The notes under the pieces were generated by a model that did no database searches, was not told the origin of the DNA, and worked only from the letters and a program-made list of their open reading frames with translations. DNA of 13,708 nucleotides from Micrococcales bacterium UBA7472 (GTDB lineage Bacteria > Actinomycetota > Actinomycetes > Actinomycetales > Microbacteriaceae), in contig DLOY01000008.1 in assembly GCA_002478545.1 (NCBI GenBank), positions 1 through 13,708 on the forward strand, written 5' to 3'. Numbering within the stretch: position 1 is the first letter of the stretch; each line of letters starts with the position of its first letter. The position numbers were made by a program, and so were the translations under genes. Shown here piece by piece: positions 12,461 to 13,708 of the stretch.

Positions 12461-12964
12461 ATGATGGAGCGTTGGAATAGGCACATGAAACCTGTTCTGG
12501 CCGCTACTTTGATACTGATGCTGACCGGTTGCGCCAGTGTTGAGAGTGCCACCACGCTGCAGTTTGAACAGGTGCAGTTGACCAAATCAGCCGAGATTTT
12601 GACCTCGGAGCCGCAAGCTCGCCCGGAATATATCCTCGACTCCCGGGCGGAGATAGAGATTGAAGATCAATCCGGTGACGGTCGTTCCGTGGCTGTTGAA
12701 TTTGCTCGCGTGGAGCGCGGGGCAGCCTTCTTGGTAATTCTGAATCAGTCGGGTGAAATTCTTGGCTCGGCTCCCATTGACCCGCAGTCCCAGCCCGTCA
12801 CCGTCGTATTAACTTCGCCGCTAACCACATCACAGGAGCTGTCGGCGCAGCTGCGCTGGGATGATGGTGATGGCGTCCTAAACCTGGACAGCGATCCGAT
12901 TTTGGTGGAAGAGCATGAGGATGATGTGGCTGAGGACTTCTGGTACGAGGTGACTGGTGGCTAG
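12461..12964 (+). CDS. DUF7282-like lipoprotein
   Basis: This 167-residue protein has a lipoprotein signal ending in the lipobox LTGC, so it should be anchored outside the membrane. The mature part resembles the DUF7282 domain found in archaeal and bacterial surface proteins: DQSGDGRSVAVEFARVERGAAFLVI, then SGEILGSAPI, VTVVLTSPLTTSQELSAQLRWDDGDG, and a closing acidic stretch EEHEDDVAEDFW. Its molecular function is not known; the fold is likely a beta sandwich. The start is uncertain: ATG 12461 follows TAACCT by seven bases as a leaderless start would, while ATG 12485 gives a shorter signal sequence. Its stop overlaps the kinase gene start by 8 bp, so it may be an accessory or sensing partner of that kinase. 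Confidence 0.65.
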   Translation: MMERWNRHMKPVLAATLILMLTGCASVESATTLQFEQVQLTKSAEILTSEPQARPEYILDSRAEIEIEDQSGDGRSVAVEFARVERGAAFLVILNQSGEILGSAPIDPQSQPVTVVLTSPLTTSQELSAQLRWDDGDGVLNLDSDPILVEEHEDDVAEDFWYEVTGG

Positions 12965-13708
12965 AGTCCGAAGTGCGCGTGTGAGGATTCTTGCCTGGGT
13001 CTTGGTGCCGCTATTTGTATTTATGGCAAGTTCGTTGGCCATCGTGGGAAGCCTGCTGCTTAGTGAGAATAGCCGAGAGATCGATTCGCACCTCGAGCGC
13101 GAGGCAAACGAGCTAAACCTGTTGGCATCAAGCGGTGTAGACCCTAGTACCGGCAAGGCCTTTGATTCGGCCGAGGCACTGCTTCGCCTATACATCTCAA
13201 GAACCATCCCCGACGAATTTGAGTCGATGTTCGTTCTTTCCAACAATGTGGTCTTGGCCAAGGCCAGCGATCGATCGGGCTTTCAGGCCGATCGCAATTT
13301 GGAGCTAATTGAGATTGCAAACGCAACTGATCGCGTGAGCCTTGGTTCCATTCAAACCGAGTTCGGTAGTGCTCGATACATCGTGGTGCCAGTGAGCGGA
13401 GCTCAAGACAACGGCGCTTTGGTTGCAGTCATACAAAGCGATTTGTACTCGGCGGGGCTGAGACAGCTGTTGACTCAGCTAGCCGGCTACCTTCTGCTTG
13501 CATTCGCTTGCGTTGCAGCGATTGCCTGGTTTGTTGCCGGCCGAGTGCTGGCACCAATTCAGGGGCTTCGAGAGGCAACTAGAAAAATCTCTTCGGGGGA
13601 GCTCAATCAAAGAATTGAGGTGCGGGGCAGCGATTCCGAGCTTGGGATGTTGGCCGAGGATTTCAATAAGATGCTCGATCGCATTCGAGAGTCCTTTGAA
13701 AATCAACG
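12957..13708 (+). CDS. sensor histidine kinase, N-terminal part (runs off window)
   Basis: 250 codons are visible with no stop before the edge. A basic start (MARVRSARVR) precedes transmembrane helix 1 (about 11-35). An extracytoplasmic sensor region (about 36-165) and helix 2 (about 171-193) follow. A HAMP domain comes next: VAGRVLAPIQGLREATRKISSGELNQRIEVRGSDSELGMLAEDFNKMLDRI, the standard link to a kinase. The DHp domain with its phospho-His and the ATPase domain would lie beyond 13708, so kinase activity is inferred, not seen. GTG 12957 has GAGG (12947-12950) six bases upstream and overlaps the lipoprotein stop by 8 bp (GTGGCTAG). A response regulator is probably the next gene or further right. 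Neighbouring genes suggest it senses redox, metal or envelope state. Confidence 0.85.
   Translation, partial: MARVRSARVRILAWVLVPLFVFMASSLAIVGSLLLSENSREIDSHLEREANELNLLASSGVDPSTGKAFDSAEALLRLYISRTIPDEFESMFVLSNNVVLAKASDRSGFQADRNLELIEIANATDRVSLGSIQTEFGSARYIVVPVSGAQDNGALVAVIQSDLYSAGLRQLLTQLAGYLLLAFACVAAIAWFVAGRVLAPIQGLREATRKISSGELNQRIEVRGSDSELGMLAEDFNKMLDRIRESFENQ

Overview
The window looks like chromosomal DNA from an actinobacterium, most probably a Microbacteriaceae-type, small-genome (Luna / Rhodoluna-like) lineage. The evidence is the purF-purM-DUF3073 neighbourhood, the HmuT-type heme-binding lipoprotein, the actinobacterial DUF3073 protein, moderate GC content and very tight packing. No tRNA, rRNA, CRISPR array or insertion sequence was seen. 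The assignment rests on recognised protein families and gene order, not on a database search.

Left part (1-4400): iron/heme uptake. On the minus strand lies a compact heme ABC transporter, hmuT (lipoprotein) - hmuU (permease) - hmuV (very short ATPase), each gene overlapping the next. Divergent from it are two related secreted proteins with the cysteine pattern of the neocarzinostatin fold (C-X11-C and C-X4-C). A TetR regulator converges on them and is divergent from purF. Two regulatory candidates sit in the hmuT divergent promoter (an inverted repeat and a DtxR/IdeR-like site), and a clean palindrome sits in front of the TetR gene.

Middle (4450-9020): housekeeping. purF and purM (purine biosynthesis) are overlapping genes, followed by a small membrane-anchored protein resembling I78-type peptidase inhibitors. 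A RelE/Phd-type toxin-antitoxin pair with a 30-bp operator-like inverted repeat lies between the purM end and the DUF3073 gene. Next comes a tandem pair of CrcB/Fluc fluoride channel genes.

Right part (9020-13708): an extracytoplasmic flavin redox cluster. On the plus strand are a secreted protein with a strongly acidic tail and apbE (FAD:protein FMN transferase). On the minus strand, converging on them, are a ferric-reductase-like membrane flavoprotein and an exported FMN-binding-domain protein carrying the SGAT flavinylation motif. Divergent from the reductase is a DUF7282-like lipoprotein followed by a sensor histidine kinase that runs off the window. The expected route is NAD(P)H -> FAD/heme reductase -> covalent FMN on the secreted protein, with ApbE attaching the FMN. 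The kinase is a candidate regulator.

Genome-level features: all four convergent gene junctions overlap or abut with no intergenic terminator, and most same-strand neighbours overlap by 4-65 bp, as expected of a streamlined genome. Several starts are GTG or TTG, and at least one gene (the antitoxin) looks leaderless.
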